Shown one piece after another: positions 1-8,045 of a DNA stretch of 64,000 bases. Made by a program: the position numbers and the translations under genes. The DNA lies in the NCBI GenBank assembly GCA_021828865.1, contig JAJZCW010000003.1, forward strand, positions 62,001-126,000. Direction: 5' to 3'. Numbering within the stretch: the stretch's first letter is position 1; each line of letters starts with the position of its first letter. The stretch comes from Bacillota bacterium. GTDB lineage: Bacteria; Bacillota; Bacilli; Alicyclobacillales; SLC66. The notes below the pieces were generated by a model, which did no database searches, was not told the DNA's origin, and was given only the letters and a program-made list of their open reading frames with translations.

Positions 1-573
1 ATTCGCAGGATTCAGCCCGATTCCACCAAACACCGATCCCCGGTGCCGGGCCAGTCCTTCCAAATCAAGCACCGGTTCCCCTTCACCCGCAAGTAGGCGC
101 AACAGCGTGGTTTTCCCCACCCCAGTCATCCCATGAATGACGATCAAAGGAGGCAAATCGTCTACCGTCATTGATGCAAGGATTCCCGTGACATACTGGC
201 GATACCCGCGATATCCGCCTGTCAGCTGAATCGCGCTGATTCCCATCAAATCGAGTATAGTGGCGACCGTCTTGCTCCTCATCCCGCCACGCCAACAATA
301 GATAACGGGAGTTTTCCCGGCCGTCAATTCGATAATGGCTTTGACCAACGCCGGGAGCTTTTGCGAAGCAATCTCCAATCCAACCCATCTGGCTCGACCT
401 GGACTCTCCTGTTTATAAATAGTGCCAATTTCCGCCCGTTCCTCACTGTTAAAAAGAGGCACATTGAAAGAACCCGGTATCATCGACTCTTCGAATTCAC
501 CTTCAGAGCGAACGTCAATCCATACCAGATCCTTACGATCTTTTAACGCTTCATAAGTCAATTCAGAAAACAT
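1..573 (-). CDS. mnmH: tRNA 2-selenouridine synthase MnmH/SelU, 3' end cut off by the window
   Basis: Family role: replaces sulfur by selenium (and adds geranyl groups) at 2-thiouridine of the tRNA wobble base. The 191 visible codons hold an N-terminal rhodanese domain with the catalytic loop CWRGG (Cys93) and then a P-loop, GMTGVGKT, at about residues 148-155. This rhodanese-plus-P-loop order is diagnostic of MnmH. The E. coli protein has about 364 residues, so roughly half is missing because the reading frame runs open through base 1. The start is the ATG at 573; the Shine-Dalgarno is weak (a GGGAG about 18 bases upstream), so it may be translated from a message shared with the arginase gene 28 bases upstream. 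Whether selD/selA exist elsewhere in the genome cannot be judged here. Confidence 0.9.
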   Translation of the reverse strand, partial: MFSELTYEALKDRKDLVWIDVRSEGEFEESMIPGSFNVPLFNSEERAEIGTIYKQESPGRARWVGLEIASQKLPALVKAIIELTAGKTPVIYCWRGGMRSKTVATILDLMGISAIQLTGGYRGYRQYVTGILASMTVDDLPPLIVIHGMTGVGKTTLLRLLAGEGEPVLDLEGLARHRGSVFGGIGLNPAN

Positions 574-601
574 GATGGACTATGCTTACACTCCCATATC
601 A

Positions 602-1513
602 TTAAATGACGGTCAGGCCAAAAAGCGATGCCGCCAGTTCCACCGTCAATAACCCGGTTTTGTTATGCTCATCAAGGATAGGATTAACTTCGACAAAATC
701 AACAGATACGACGCAATTTGCCGCAGCCAAAACCTCCATCGCCAGATGTCCTTCCCGATAAGTAAACCCACCATTGACAGGCGTTCCAACCCCAGGCGCA
801 TGCATCGGGTCGATCCCATCCAAATCCACACTCAAATGAACTCCGTTTGTGCCATTGGATGCAATTTCTATCGCTTTATGCATCACCACGCTCATTCCCA
901 TCTCGTCCACGTCTTTCATGGTAAAAACGTGTATCCCCGTCTCGTGAATGAGTCTTCTCTCTTCACTGTCAATCGATCTAGCACCGACTAGCACCACATT
1001 TTCAGGTTTTAGCTTAGGACTGATTCCACCAAGATTGACGAGATCAGGATGTCCTAATCCAAGCGAGACAGCAAGCGGCATGCCGTGGATGTTACCACTT
1101 GGTGTGGTTTCCGGCGTATTCATATCCCCGTGCGCATCAAACCAAATGCATCCCAAGTTGCCTTTTGCCTCAATCGCCCCAGCGATACTGCCAATCGCGA
1201 TGCTATGGTCCCCACCAAGCGCCACTGGAGTAAATCCTTCTTTCAATGCATCACGAACCACTTCACGAAGTTCATCACAGACCACTTTGACCTGATCCAA
1301 ATACTTTACCTTTTCTGAACCTTGAACCCTAGACTCAGCAGGCGGGACGTCCACGTTGCCAATGTCCTCAATGACATGCCCTAAATCCCGCATCTTTTCA
1401 GAAAGACCCGCATACCTGATCGCGCTTGGGCCCATATCTACGCCTCTTCGACCTTGTCCCAAGTCGGAGGGAACACCAATCACCCGAAGTTTTCTACGTT
1501 GTTCCTGTGTCAC
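602..1513 (-). CDS. rocF: Arginase
   Basis: Hydrolyses L-arginine to ornithine and urea in the cytosol. The 303-residue protein has the usual family length and the binuclear manganese motifs in order: GGDHSIAIGS (His103), DAHGDMN (Asp126, His128, Asp130) and SVDLDGIDP (Asp230, Asp232), plus the substrate-loop HGMPLA. The start is a GTG at 1513 preceded by AAAGGATG. The gene lies directly upstream of mnmH in the same direction and is divergent from the small gene at 1574. No rocD/rocE partners are present, so the arginine pathway context is not visible. Agmatinase is less likely because the ureohydrolase follows the bacillar arginase pattern closely. Confidence 0.93.
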   Translation of the reverse strand: MTQEQRRKLRVIGVPSDLGQGRRGVDMGPSAIRYAGLSEKMRDLGHVIEDIGNVDVPPAESRVQGSEKVKYLDQVKVVCDELREVVRDALKEGFTPVALGGDHSIAIGSIAGAIEAKGNLGCIWFDAHGDMNTPETTPSGNIHGMPLAVSLGLGHPDLVNLGGISPKLKPENVVLVGARSIDSEERRLIHETGIHVFTMKDVDEMGMSVVMHKAIEIASNGTNGVHLSVDLDGIDPMHAPGVGTPVNGGFTYREGHLAMEVLAAANCVVSVDFVEVNPILDEHNKTGLLTVELAASLFGLTVI

Positions 1514-1573
1514 TGTGCCACATCCTTTGTTTATCGTTACTCACCTATGGTACCATACCTATCAAGAAAGGTG

Positions 1574-1828
1574 ATGAAGCTTTTGGAAGACGATAAAATA
1601 TTGCTCCTCAGTTGGACACAACTTGCCGCTGTTCTTATGCTTGACCCGGAGAATGAAGAATATGCGATGGCGCAACAAGAAGTTACAAGCAAACTGGAAG
1701 AAGAATATCGCATCAGCGAACTCCAACTGCTTGCCCGCTCTTTTGATGGTTACACTATCTCATACCGGGAAAAAGGAGAAGGTAAGATCACCACTTTTTC
1801 ACTTGAGGACGCAGAAGAACTCCTTTAA
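1574..1828 (+). CDS. Small protein of unknown function (84 aa)
   Basis: I do not recognise this protein. It is acidic, has no signal peptide and no clear membrane helix, and ends in a short Glu/Asp-rich tail after a segment with alternating residues that looks like a beta hairpin (around YTISYREKGEGKITTF). The start is set at the ATG at 1574, preceded by AAGAAAGG; an in-frame GTG overlaps at 1571. It is divergent from the arginase gene and its TAA abuts the stop codon of the convergent SpoIIM-family gene at 1829, so the locus is compact on both sides, which supports it being a real gene. Function is unassigned. Confidence 0.6.
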   Translation: MKLLEDDKILLLSWTQLAAVLMLDPENEEYAMAQQEVTSKLEEEYRISELQLLARSFDGYTISYREKGEGKITTFSLEDAEELL

Positions 1829-2446
1829 TTATGCCTGGTGATAGACCATTCGCAAGAGTACAGGCGTGATCCCTGTTTCAATGTTCGCCGCAATAAATAG
1901 GAACACCACGATGATGAGAAGCGTTGGCAATACATCCTTGCCAAGTAAACGCCAATTGTCACTCCCCAAATTTTTCCCCATGGACCGAAATAGCAACACG
2001 CCAGCCCGCATCCCAAATGCGCTCGCGAGCAGATAAGCCGGTATCTCAAAAATACCGTGTGGCAGTATTCCCGCTGCAAATAGCAAAAATGGATTCACAT
2101 GCGTCGCATGGTACGTGATCGCGAGGACGTATCCCACTAACGCCCCATTGACCATCACGAATAGTGCGGGTAATACACCGAACAAAATCCCCCCGACAAG
2201 CATAAAGATGCTGGTGCGCAAATTATGCAGAAAAATCGTCATCATCATGGCGCCAAACGCCTCATGTTTCATGCCAGTAGCGAGCGTTTTCAAATCAGTC
2301 ATCAGTGGACTGAGTGCTGTCTGCAATGGCCTGGCAAAGATCGCACCAAGCGCCAGTCCCACCACGAAAATAAGCAATGACAATCGCATATACCTATTCA
2401 TTCTTCTAAAAAATAAAATGGGAATCACCCCTTCATCACTAAACAT
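1829..2446 (-). CDS. SpoIIM-family (DUF95) membrane protein
   Basis: About 205 residues with five or so membrane helices and the family signature GILPHGIFEIPAYLLASAFG near residue 120-140, as in stage II sporulation protein M and its relatives. In Bacillus SpoIIM works with SpoIID and SpoIIP in septal peptidoglycan degradation during engulfment; this copy could be that protein or a vegetative paralogue, which the sequence alone does not decide. The start is uncertain: ATG at 2446 lacks a Shine-Dalgarno, ATG at 2404 would cut close to the first helix, and an AAGGGGTGA lies between them. The reading frame also stays open to 2488, overlapping pdaB. It converges on the small gene ending at 1828. 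Confidence 0.75.
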   Translation of the reverse strand: MFSDEGVIPILFFRRMNRYMRLSLLIFVVGLALGAIFARPLQTALSPLMTDLKTLATGMKHEAFGAMMMTIFLHNLRTSIFMLVGGILFGVLPALFVMVNGALVGYVLAITYHATHVNPFLLFAAGILPHGIFEIPAYLLASAFGMRAGVLLFRSMGKNLGSDNWRLLGKDVLPTLLIIVVFLFIAANIETGITPVLLRMVYHQA

Positions 2447-2507
2447 TGTATGATCATACCCAGTGTTGCACAAACTTGCTACTGACATTGAACCTGGAGG
2501 TGCCGGT

Positions 2508-3236
2508 TTGCTGAAAAAATCGTTGATCTGGATGTTTACCGCTCTGTTTTTGCTTATGTTTCAAACCTTTACTCCTGCTTTTGCTTCTACAAAGCACGTG
2601 CCGCAAGCGCCAAGCGCCATCTACAAAGTAGATACGACCAAAAAGGTGGTTGCCCTCACCTTCGATATTTCTTGGGGCGAGAAAATGCCCGGCCCTATAC
2701 TCAACGTATTAAATACCAAAAATATCCATAAAGCTACTTTTTTCTTATCTGGCCCCTGGATCATGCATCACCAGGAAATTGCCAAACAAATCAAAAGCAT
2801 GGGCTATGAAATTGGCAGTCATGGGTATATGCACAAAGATTTTAGCGAGCAAACGGACAACTGGATCAGGGAGCAAATGGGGAAAGCAGAACATAGCTTC
2901 AAAGAGGTACTTAACCTCAAGCCCACACTCGTCCGTACACCCAATGGCGATTTTGACCAGCGCGTACTGCGCCTTTTAAATCAAATGGGATATACCGTAA
3001 TTCAGTGGAACACCGATTCTCTTGACTGGAAAAACCCTGGCGTGGAATACATGGTGTCCCGCGTGACCACAAGGGCAGTCCCCGGTGACATCATTCTCAT
3101 GCATGCCAGTGATTCAGCCAAGCAGACAGCAGCAGCATTACCGCAAATCATCGATGGGCTTCGCGCCAAAGGTTATCAATTTGTCACCGTTTCAGAACTC
3201 ATATCCGGTGTCGAATCGCATACCCGCGTTCAATAA
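2508..3236 (+). CDS. pdaB: Polysaccharide deacetylase-family sporulation protein PdaB
   Basis: NodB-type deacetylase needed in Bacillus for maintaining spores late in development. A signal peptide (about residues 1-27, ending AFA) precedes the NodB domain. Visible motifs are TFDISWGE (motif 1; this Asp-Ile-Ser-Trp form is typical of PdaB), SHGYMH (motif 2, metal histidines), RTPNGDFD (motif 3), WNTDSLDW (motif 4) and LMHAS (motif 5). The start is a TTG at 2508 because GGAGGTG lies five bases before it; the longer frame from an ATG at 2463 has no ribosome site and would spoil the signal peptide. Length 242 aa matches the family. It sits beside kbaA and gerD as in Bacillus. Confidence 0.88.
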   Translation: MLKKSLIWMFTALFLLMFQTFTPAFASTKHVPQAPSAIYKVDTTKKVVALTFDISWGEKMPGPILNVLNTKNIHKATFFLSGPWIMHHQEIAKQIKSMGYEIGSHGYMHKDFSEQTDNWIREQMGKAEHSFKEVLNLKPTLVRTPNGDFDQRVLRLLNQMGYTVIQWNTDSLDWKNPGVEYMVSRVTTRAVPGDIILMHASDSAKQTAAALPQIIDGLRAKGYQFVTVSELISGVESHTRVQ

Positions 3237-3259
3237 TTCGCCAGTGCTGCCCACAAATT

Positions 3260-3287
3260 GAAAGCCCTCAAGCATGTGAGGGCTTTC
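3260..3287 (+). terminator. Hairpin between convergent pdaB and kbaA
   Basis: A perfect 10-bp stem (GAAAGCCCTC / GAGGGCTTTC) with an 8-base loop follows pdaB by 23 bases. The tail is only moderately U-rich (CUUUCUUGUC). It overlaps the last codons of kbaA on the other strand and may serve both genes. Confidence 0.75.
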
Positions 3288-3852
3288 TTGTCAATTTCCC
3301 AAGTATCAAGATCAGGAACGTATTACAGACGAATAGGATCATCCAAATCAGTTCTGCTGGTCTCCAGGCGCGCGCGTTAAATAGCGCGGGAATCCATTCG
3401 ACCCCTGTGAAGACGTACATATAGAAAACAGCAGGGATAAACGCGGAGCGATTAGTCAACCGCATCTTTGCCACAGCCACAATCAGGGCTAGTCCTAGTG
3501 GCAACAATAGCTGCCATAGGTAATTTCCAGGAGGGAGTGTTAACCCCGTAGGCAAATTGGACACCAATTCAGGGAAAAAATAGACTACGTCCACCACAGC
3601 CAAAATGACCAATATTGCCTGAAACCACACCCAGACTCTGGGTGGCATCAGTGATTGCATGATAAAGTTCAACGTGAGATAGGCCCAAAATCCCATCAAC
3701 GCTACCGCCACGCTGACAAATCCCCCGACGATCATGCCACGGTACCAGAGCATTTTTGCCGGCCAACCAATTAACGCAAATATCAGTCCAAGCACAACGC
3801 CAATTAAAATGGTTTGTCCAGTTAATTTGGCAAACATTTTGATATTCATCAT
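3268..3852 (-). CDS. kbaA: KinB-signalling pathway activation protein KbaA
   Basis: Polytopic membrane protein of 194 residues with six predicted helices, the expected size of KbaA. In Bacillus KbaA is needed for activity of the sporulation kinase KinB that feeds the Spo0A phosphorelay. Identification rests on size, topology and position: the order salA, gerD, kbaA, pdaB is the Bacillus arrangement, here with the efflux cassette between salA and gerD. Start: two tandem ATGs (3852, 3849) after GGGGG; the first is used. Its own catalytic or binding residues are not known, so the call is context-supported rather than motif-supported. Confidence 0.72.
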   Translation of the reverse strand: MMNIKMFAKLTGQTILIGVVLGLIFALIGWPAKMLWYRGMIVGGFVSVAVALMGFWAYLTLNFIMQSLMPPRVWVWFQAILVILAVVDVVYFFPELVSNLPTGLTLPPGNYLWQLLLPLGLALIVAVAKMRLTNRSAFIPAVFYMYVFTGVEWIPALFNARAWRPAELIWMILFVCNTFLILILGKLTRKPSHA

Positions 3853-3954
3853 CCATCCCCCAGATTCTGATAAGCGACCATTTTAGGCGGTTGATGCCAT
3901 TGCATAACACCGCCTAAGCTGGACATAGTAGGCTTAGAAAGGAGGACCTCGTTC

Positions 3955-4689
3955 ATGAATCCTCTCTTCAAACGAAAAGCATCAAGTATTGCGCTGATCT
4001 CCAGCTTGTTGCTTGCGGGTTGTGGGTCCACGAGTGCCTCCGGTAACTCCGGTCAGGAAAGTGGCAGTTCCAACCCCACCGCAAGTAGTGCTGGCTATCC
4101 TCAAATCAAGGCTATGGTGCTCGACATCCTGCATAGTAAAGAAGGGATGAACACATTAAAAGATACCATCTCCAGCCCAGAATTTAAACAATCCGCCATC
4201 GTCAGTGAGATTGATGTTCAAAAAGCCGTCGAAAAAATGGTAAAAACAGAAGATAAACAGAAAACATTTCTCAGCCAGGCCATGAAAGACCCGAAATTCT
4301 CATCATCAATGGTGGAAGCGGCGCTTCCGCAAGTGACGAAAATACAAAAACAACTGATCAAAGATCCGGATTACCAAAAAGAATTACTGGCACTAATGCA
4401 ATCGTCCGAATATCAACAGATGCAGTTTGACTTATTGAAAAGCCCTGAATATCGAAAAGAAATCATGAAAATCATGACCGAAGCATTAGAACAACCTTCA
4501 TTTCGTTTGCTTTTTATGGATAGCCTGAAACAAGCGGTGAAAGAGGCTGCAGGTGGACAAAAAGAGAAAATAACCGGTTCAAAAGAACAAGGTAAGGGCA
4601 AATCCGGACAAGGTGGCGGCTCTCAGGACAGTGAAGGAGGAGGCGAAGAAGACAGTTCCGGTGGCGGAGAGGAGTCAGGCGGCAGTTAG
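3955..4689 (+). CDS. gerD: Spore germination lipoprotein GerD
   Basis: A lipoprotein: positively charged N-terminus, hydrophobic segment, lipobox LLAGC with the acylated Cys23. The core (about residues 45-200) is helical, rich in Lys, Glu, Gln and Met, as in GerD, which in Bacillus spores clusters germinant receptors in the inner membrane. The last 40 or so residues form a low-complexity Gly/Ser/Glu tail, making the protein (244 aa) longer than Bacillus GerD (about 185 aa). Start: ATG at 3955 after AAAGGAGG. Neighbours kbaA and pdaB support the identity. Expression would be expected in the forespore, but no sporulation promoter was confidently recognised. Confidence 0.85.
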   Translation: MNPLFKRKASSIALISSLLLAGCGSTSASGNSGQESGSSNPTASSAGYPQIKAMVLDILHSKEGMNTLKDTISSPEFKQSAIVSEIDVQKAVEKMVKTEDKQKTFLSQAMKDPKFSSSMVEAALPQVTKIQKQLIKDPDYQKELLALMQSSEYQQMQFDLLKSPEYRKEIMKIMTEALEQPSFRLLFMDSLKQAVKEAAGGQKEKITGSKEQGKGKSGQGGGSQDSEGGGEEDSSGGGEESGGS

Positions 4690-4720
4690 GCGCGGAAACC
4701 AAATGAATTCCGCGCCTTTG
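4689..4720 (+). terminator. Rho-independent terminator of gerD
   Basis: Perfect 9-bp stem GGCGCGGAA / TTCCGCGCC, 10-base loop, then TTTGTT, starting in the gerD stop codon. Confidence 0.88.
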
Positions 4721-4733
4721 TTCTGTCGTAATC

Positions 4734-6281
4734 TTATTCAACGACCGCCATGCCCCCTCCCATAGGGGATTTTTTCTTGACATAAACTTTCTTTTTCCCG
4801 ATAAAGAAAACCGCAATAAACGCCAAGAACCCGATGATCATAGATGCCTGAAATGCGTCCTGGGAACCGCGTTGGAATGCCCACTCATGCAACAGACTGA
4901 TGAACTGCGTAAACGCACGAGTATTAGTGATCCCAAATACACTTGGCAACTGATTGGTGCCATGAACCAGTTGAAGATTAGTGGCGCTCAACTGGTTAGT
5001 ATACGTGATAAAGTGTTGATTCTCTCCTGACTGCATCATGGTGCTCAAAAATGCGGTGCCAATTGACCCAGCCACATTTCGCATGGTATTTTGCAGCGCA
5101 GTCGCGCGGCTGATCAAATTCGGCGGAACGTCGTTCATCCCTGCCGTGGAGAGTGGCATCATGGCTAGTCCCATTCCGGCTTGACGCATCATGTACACCA
5201 TCATGATCGAAGTAAATGCCCAGTAAATATTTAAGTTTGTCAGGATAAAACTGGTGATTAGCATTAAACCGAGTCCAATAACGCCAAGTGGACGTGCACC
5301 AATTCGGTCAAATAAAAATCCGCTGATTGGCATCAAGATGGCAGTCACAATCGCACCTGGCAAGGTGAGTAGCCCCGTTTGTAAAGGTGACAATCCTACC
5401 GCATCTTGTAAAAACACTGGCAAGATAAAGAATACACCTAACATCGCAATGCTAAGTAAACTCGTTGTCAAAATCGACACTAGGTACACTGGCCTGCGAA
5501 ATAGCTTTAGGTCCAGCATCGGATTTTTCGATGTCAATTCGATTACCACAAACATCGCAAGAAATGCGATGCCTGCGATCAGGAACGAGATAATGGTCAA
5601 CGACTGCCACCCTTTCGCGGGTGCCTCAGATAATGCATATAGCAATGAAAAGAACCCGATCAGTGAAGTGATAAAACCAGGCAAATCGAGTTTTTCCTTA
5701 GCTTTTCCTTCAAATTTAGGCACCGACAAGATCACTAACAGAAAACTGATGATACCAATTGGCACGTTGAGGTAAAAAATGATTCTCCAATCGAAGTATT
5801 CGACCAAAGAACCACTGAGTGTCGGGCCTAGCGCAGGAGCAAACATGAGTGCAATTCCCCAAATCCCCATGATAGCACCGCGCCGTTCTATGGGGGCCAT
5901 CGAAAACATCATCGTCATGCTGACTGGCATCAACATGGCCCCGCCAATACCCTGGATGATCCGGAAGGTGATAATCGCCTCCGTACTCCAAGACAAACCG
6001 CAAAGCGCAGAACCAATCGTGAACATGGCTAGCGCGAACATATAGACTCTGCGTTGCCCGAAGCGATCGCCGAGATATCCACTGACCGGCGTCAACATCC
6101 CCATTACCAGCATGTAGGCGGTAATAACCCATTGAATCTGATCTTGAGTAGAATTAAAAACAGCCATCATTTTGGGGATGGCCACATTGACGATGGTGTT
6201 ATCCAAGATCCCCATGAACACACCAAGCACAATAGCCATCATCGCGGCGGGGCTCATGCCAAATCGATCCCTAAATGACAT
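4734..6281 (-). CDS. DHA2-family (EmrB/QacA) drug:H+ antiporter, 14 helices
   Basis: 515-residue major facilitator with 14 predicted membrane helices. DHA2 motifs are visible: LDNTIVNVAIP in helix 1, the motif A loop GYLGDRFGQRR after helix 2, and a motif C region APALGPTLSG in helix 5. Members export hydrophobic drugs or metabolites against protons. Translation starts at ATG 6281, preceded by GGAAGGAGG. It is the last gene of a cassette tetR–mfp–mfp–mfs on the same strand, an EmrAB-like layout in which two membrane-fusion-type proteins precede the pump. The substrate cannot be predicted. It converges with gerD. Confidence 0.92.
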   Translation of the reverse strand: MSFRDRFGMSPAAMMAIVLGVFMGILDNTIVNVAIPKMMAVFNSTQDQIQWVITAYMLVMGMLTPVSGYLGDRFGQRRVYMFALAMFTIGSALCGLSWSTEAIITFRIIQGIGGAMLMPVSMTMMFSMAPIERRGAIMGIWGIALMFAPALGPTLSGSLVEYFDWRIIFYLNVPIGIISFLLVILSVPKFEGKAKEKLDLPGFITSLIGFFSLLYALSEAPAKGWQSLTIISFLIAGIAFLAMFVVIELTSKNPMLDLKLFRRPVYLVSILTTSLLSIAMLGVFFILPVFLQDAVGLSPLQTGLLTLPGAIVTAILMPISGFLFDRIGARPLGVIGLGLMLITSFILTNLNIYWAFTSIMMVYMMRQAGMGLAMMPLSTAGMNDVPPNLISRATALQNTMRNVAGSIGTAFLSTMMQSGENQHFITYTNQLSATNLQLVHGTNQLPSVFGITNTRAFTQFISLLHEWAFQRGSQDAFQASMIIGFLAFIAVFFIGKKKVYVKKKSPMGGGMAVVE

Positions 6282-6316
6282 GGCATCTTACCTCCTTCCC
6301 TATAAAGGGTCCATCA

Positions 6317-7051
6317 TCAGCCATTGTTGTTAACATGAATCCTAACTTCTGCATTCATTCCCGGAACAATCGGTTTACCAGAATACCCTTGATCCAGACT
6401 GATCAATACAGGAATACGCTGCATCACTTTCGTGTAACTCCCTGACATCGATGTCAAGTTAGGAACCTCAGAGAACGCAGATTGCGTGGCATTTTCAATT
6501 TTCATGACCGTGCCGTTAAAGGTGGTATTGGGAATTCCATCAATGGTAACGTCCACTTTTTGCCCAACGTTGACCTGATTGATTCCCGTTTCCGGGATGT
6601 TGGCCGTCACATATAGCGTATTTAAATTGACCAGTTGCGCCATCACTTGACCAGGTTGGACAATTTGCCCGACGCTCACATTGTTTTGAATGACAGTTCC
6701 CGTAATAGGGGCCGTCACTTGTTCCCGATTTTTTAAGTTCTTTTGTAGTTGAGTACTGCGGGCCACAGCCTGGCCCAAACCTGCATTCAAGGCGAGCACG
6801 GAAGTGTTCGATTCAGTGCCAAGTGTCTCCCCTTGATTAACCGTACTATTCACAGTAACGTACCAATTGTTGATTTTTCCTGAAAATTGAACAGTGATCG
6901 GCACCATGGTGCCAGTGACCTGTGCATCCTGCGAACTCACGTAGTTAACGGAATTGTTGTAATAAATGTAGCCTCCAAATAGCAACGCCACGACAACAAT
7001 GATAACCACAATGTTGATGATAAAAACGCGTACGACACTGTTTGCTGCCAT
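6317..7051 (-). CDS. HlyD/EmrA-type membrane-fusion protein with a very short hairpin
   Basis: 244 residues: one N-terminal membrane helix (about 10-30), a first half-lipoyl strand set, a short helical stretch of about 35 residues (NAGLGQAVARS…LKNREQ), the second half-lipoyl segment ITGTVIQNNVSVGQIVQPGQ, and a beta-barrel region ending in PGMNAEVRIHV. It is the EmrA-like partner of the DHA2 pump 35 bases downstream. E. coli EmrA is about 390 residues, mostly longer because of its coiled-coil hairpin, which here is nearly absent, as expected for a cell with no outer membrane to span. Start ATG 7051 after AAAGGAGGGG. Paralogous to the next gene upstream. Confidence 0.88.
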   Translation of the reverse strand: MAANSVVRVFIINIVVIIVVVALLFGGYIYYNNSVNYVSSQDAQVTGTMVPITVQFSGKINNWYVTVNSTVNQGETLGTESNTSVLALNAGLGQAVARSTQLQKNLKNREQVTAPITGTVIQNNVSVGQIVQPGQVMAQLVNLNTLYVTANIPETGINQVNVGQKVDVTIDGIPNTTFNGTVMKIENATQSAFSEVPNLTSMSGSYTKVMQRIPVLISLDQGYSGKPIVPGMNAEVRIHVNNNG

Positions 7052-7083
7052 ATTCGTTCTACCCCTCCTTTCTAGCCCTTTTG

Positions 7084-7725
7084 TTAATTGCGGTGAATTC
7101 TGACTTCAACAGACATTCCTGGCATTAAATCTTTCCCTTCTGATCCATCGACGGAAATATAGACAGGAATACGTTGAACTGTCTTTTCAAATGTTCCGCT
7201 TAGACTGGTGTTAGGTACACCGGAAGAAATAACTGCCGATGAACTGCCAATCTGTGTGACATACCCTGAAAACGAAGTATTAGGATAGGCATCAATAGTA
7301 ATATCCACTTTTTTACCCACTGTCACATTATTGATGCTGGTTTCTTTCAAATAAGCAATGATATCCAGTGAATTCAAGTTAACTAAGTAGGCTAATGGTT
7401 CTCCTGGAACTACGACTTCATGATTGACGGCATTATTTTGTAAGATGGTTCCAGAGATCGGCGAGTCGATATTGGTCGTCCCCATGAATCCGTCCACCTT
7501 TCCCATCACCACTCCAGAATTGACGTTTTGACCGACCGTAGCCGACCAGTTCGTTAAGTAGCCGTCCCCAGAAGCCGTAATGGGAACCACATTCCCTCGA
7601 ATAAAAGCGTCAGAGGTGGATACATAGTTTTGCTGCAAATAAAAGTACCACCCGCCGCCAATAAGAATGACAAGAATGACCAAAATAATGATAAGGCTGA
7701 GCCCTATCGTACGAGCTCTTCCCAT
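7084..7725 (-). CDS. HlyD/EmrA-type membrane-fusion protein without helical hairpin
   Basis: 213 residues with an N-terminal membrane helix (about 8-30). The two lipoyl halves are joined directly: VNSGVVMGKVDGF runs almost straight into SPISGTILQNN, leaving no room for a coiled-coil hairpin. The barrel region and C-terminal PGMSVEVRIH are shared with the paralogue just downstream, indicating a tandem duplication. First gene of the pump operon; start ATG 7725 after GAGGGAGG. Presumably forms a periplasm-side (outer-wall) ring or adaptor on the DHA2 pump, perhaps as a hetero-oligomer with its paralogue; that is inference. Confidence 0.86.
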   Translation of the reverse strand: MGRARTIGLSLIIILVILVILIGGGWYFYLQQNYVSTSDAFIRGNVVPITASGDGYLTNWSATVGQNVNSGVVMGKVDGFMGTTNIDSPISGTILQNNAVNHEVVVPGEPLAYLVNLNSLDIIAYLKETSINNVTVGKKVDITIDAYPNTSFSGYVTQIGSSSAVISSGVPNTSLSGTFEKTVQRIPVYISVDGSEGKDLMPGMSVEVRIHRN

Positions 7726-7890
7726 CGCGAATCCTCCCTCGTTTACTCTTTTTGTTGTCCCAGACTGTAGACGTGCATCTTCTTTGATATTCTTAAACAG
7801 TATGCGTAAAATATTTCTCCCCTAGCCCCTTGCTTAACTGTTAACCAACTCAAATAAGTAATATTATTGATTAATATATATAAATTGGAA

Positions 7891-7919
7891 ATTATACATA
7901 TGATTAATCATCACTACAA
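7891..7919 (-). promoter_or_regulatory. Promoter of the mfp-mfp-mfs efflux operon
   Basis: -35 TTGTAG (7914-7919), 17-bp spacer, -10 TATAAT (7891-7896). It lies in the 385-bp gap between tetR and the first efflux gene; the rest of that gap is A+T-rich, with no convincing coding frame. The leader of about 165 bases contains an interrupted repeat TTAAC-T-GTTAA at 7834-7844. Confidence 0.65.
7901..7910. promoter_or_regulatory. Candidate TetR operator inside the promoter spacer
   Basis: TGATTAATCA is a perfect 10-bp palindrome placed between the -10 and -35 elements of the efflux promoter, the classic position for a TetR-type repressor site. The regulator is inferred to be the product of the gene at 8046-8660; no binding data exist. 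Confidence 0.45.
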
Positions 7920-8045
7920 GAGAACTTGAGTGGCTACAAATGATAAAAAATCAACAATAGCATGCCTGCGAATAAATAAATCTCTGGATTTATTCCATTG
8001 TCCAATTCAAATAGACCCAATTATTTTTTATGATACTTCTTTTTC

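Noticed and set aside
2404-2446. A rare ATT start for the SpoIIM-family gene next to AAGGGGTGA
   Set aside because: Spacing would fit, but ATT starts are exceptional and nothing else supports it; ATG 2446 kept with low confidence in the start.
7975-7994. AATAAATC-TCTG-GATTTATT as terminator of tetR
   Set aside because: The stem is nearly all A-T and has no clear U-tract; likely chance in an A+T-rich gap.
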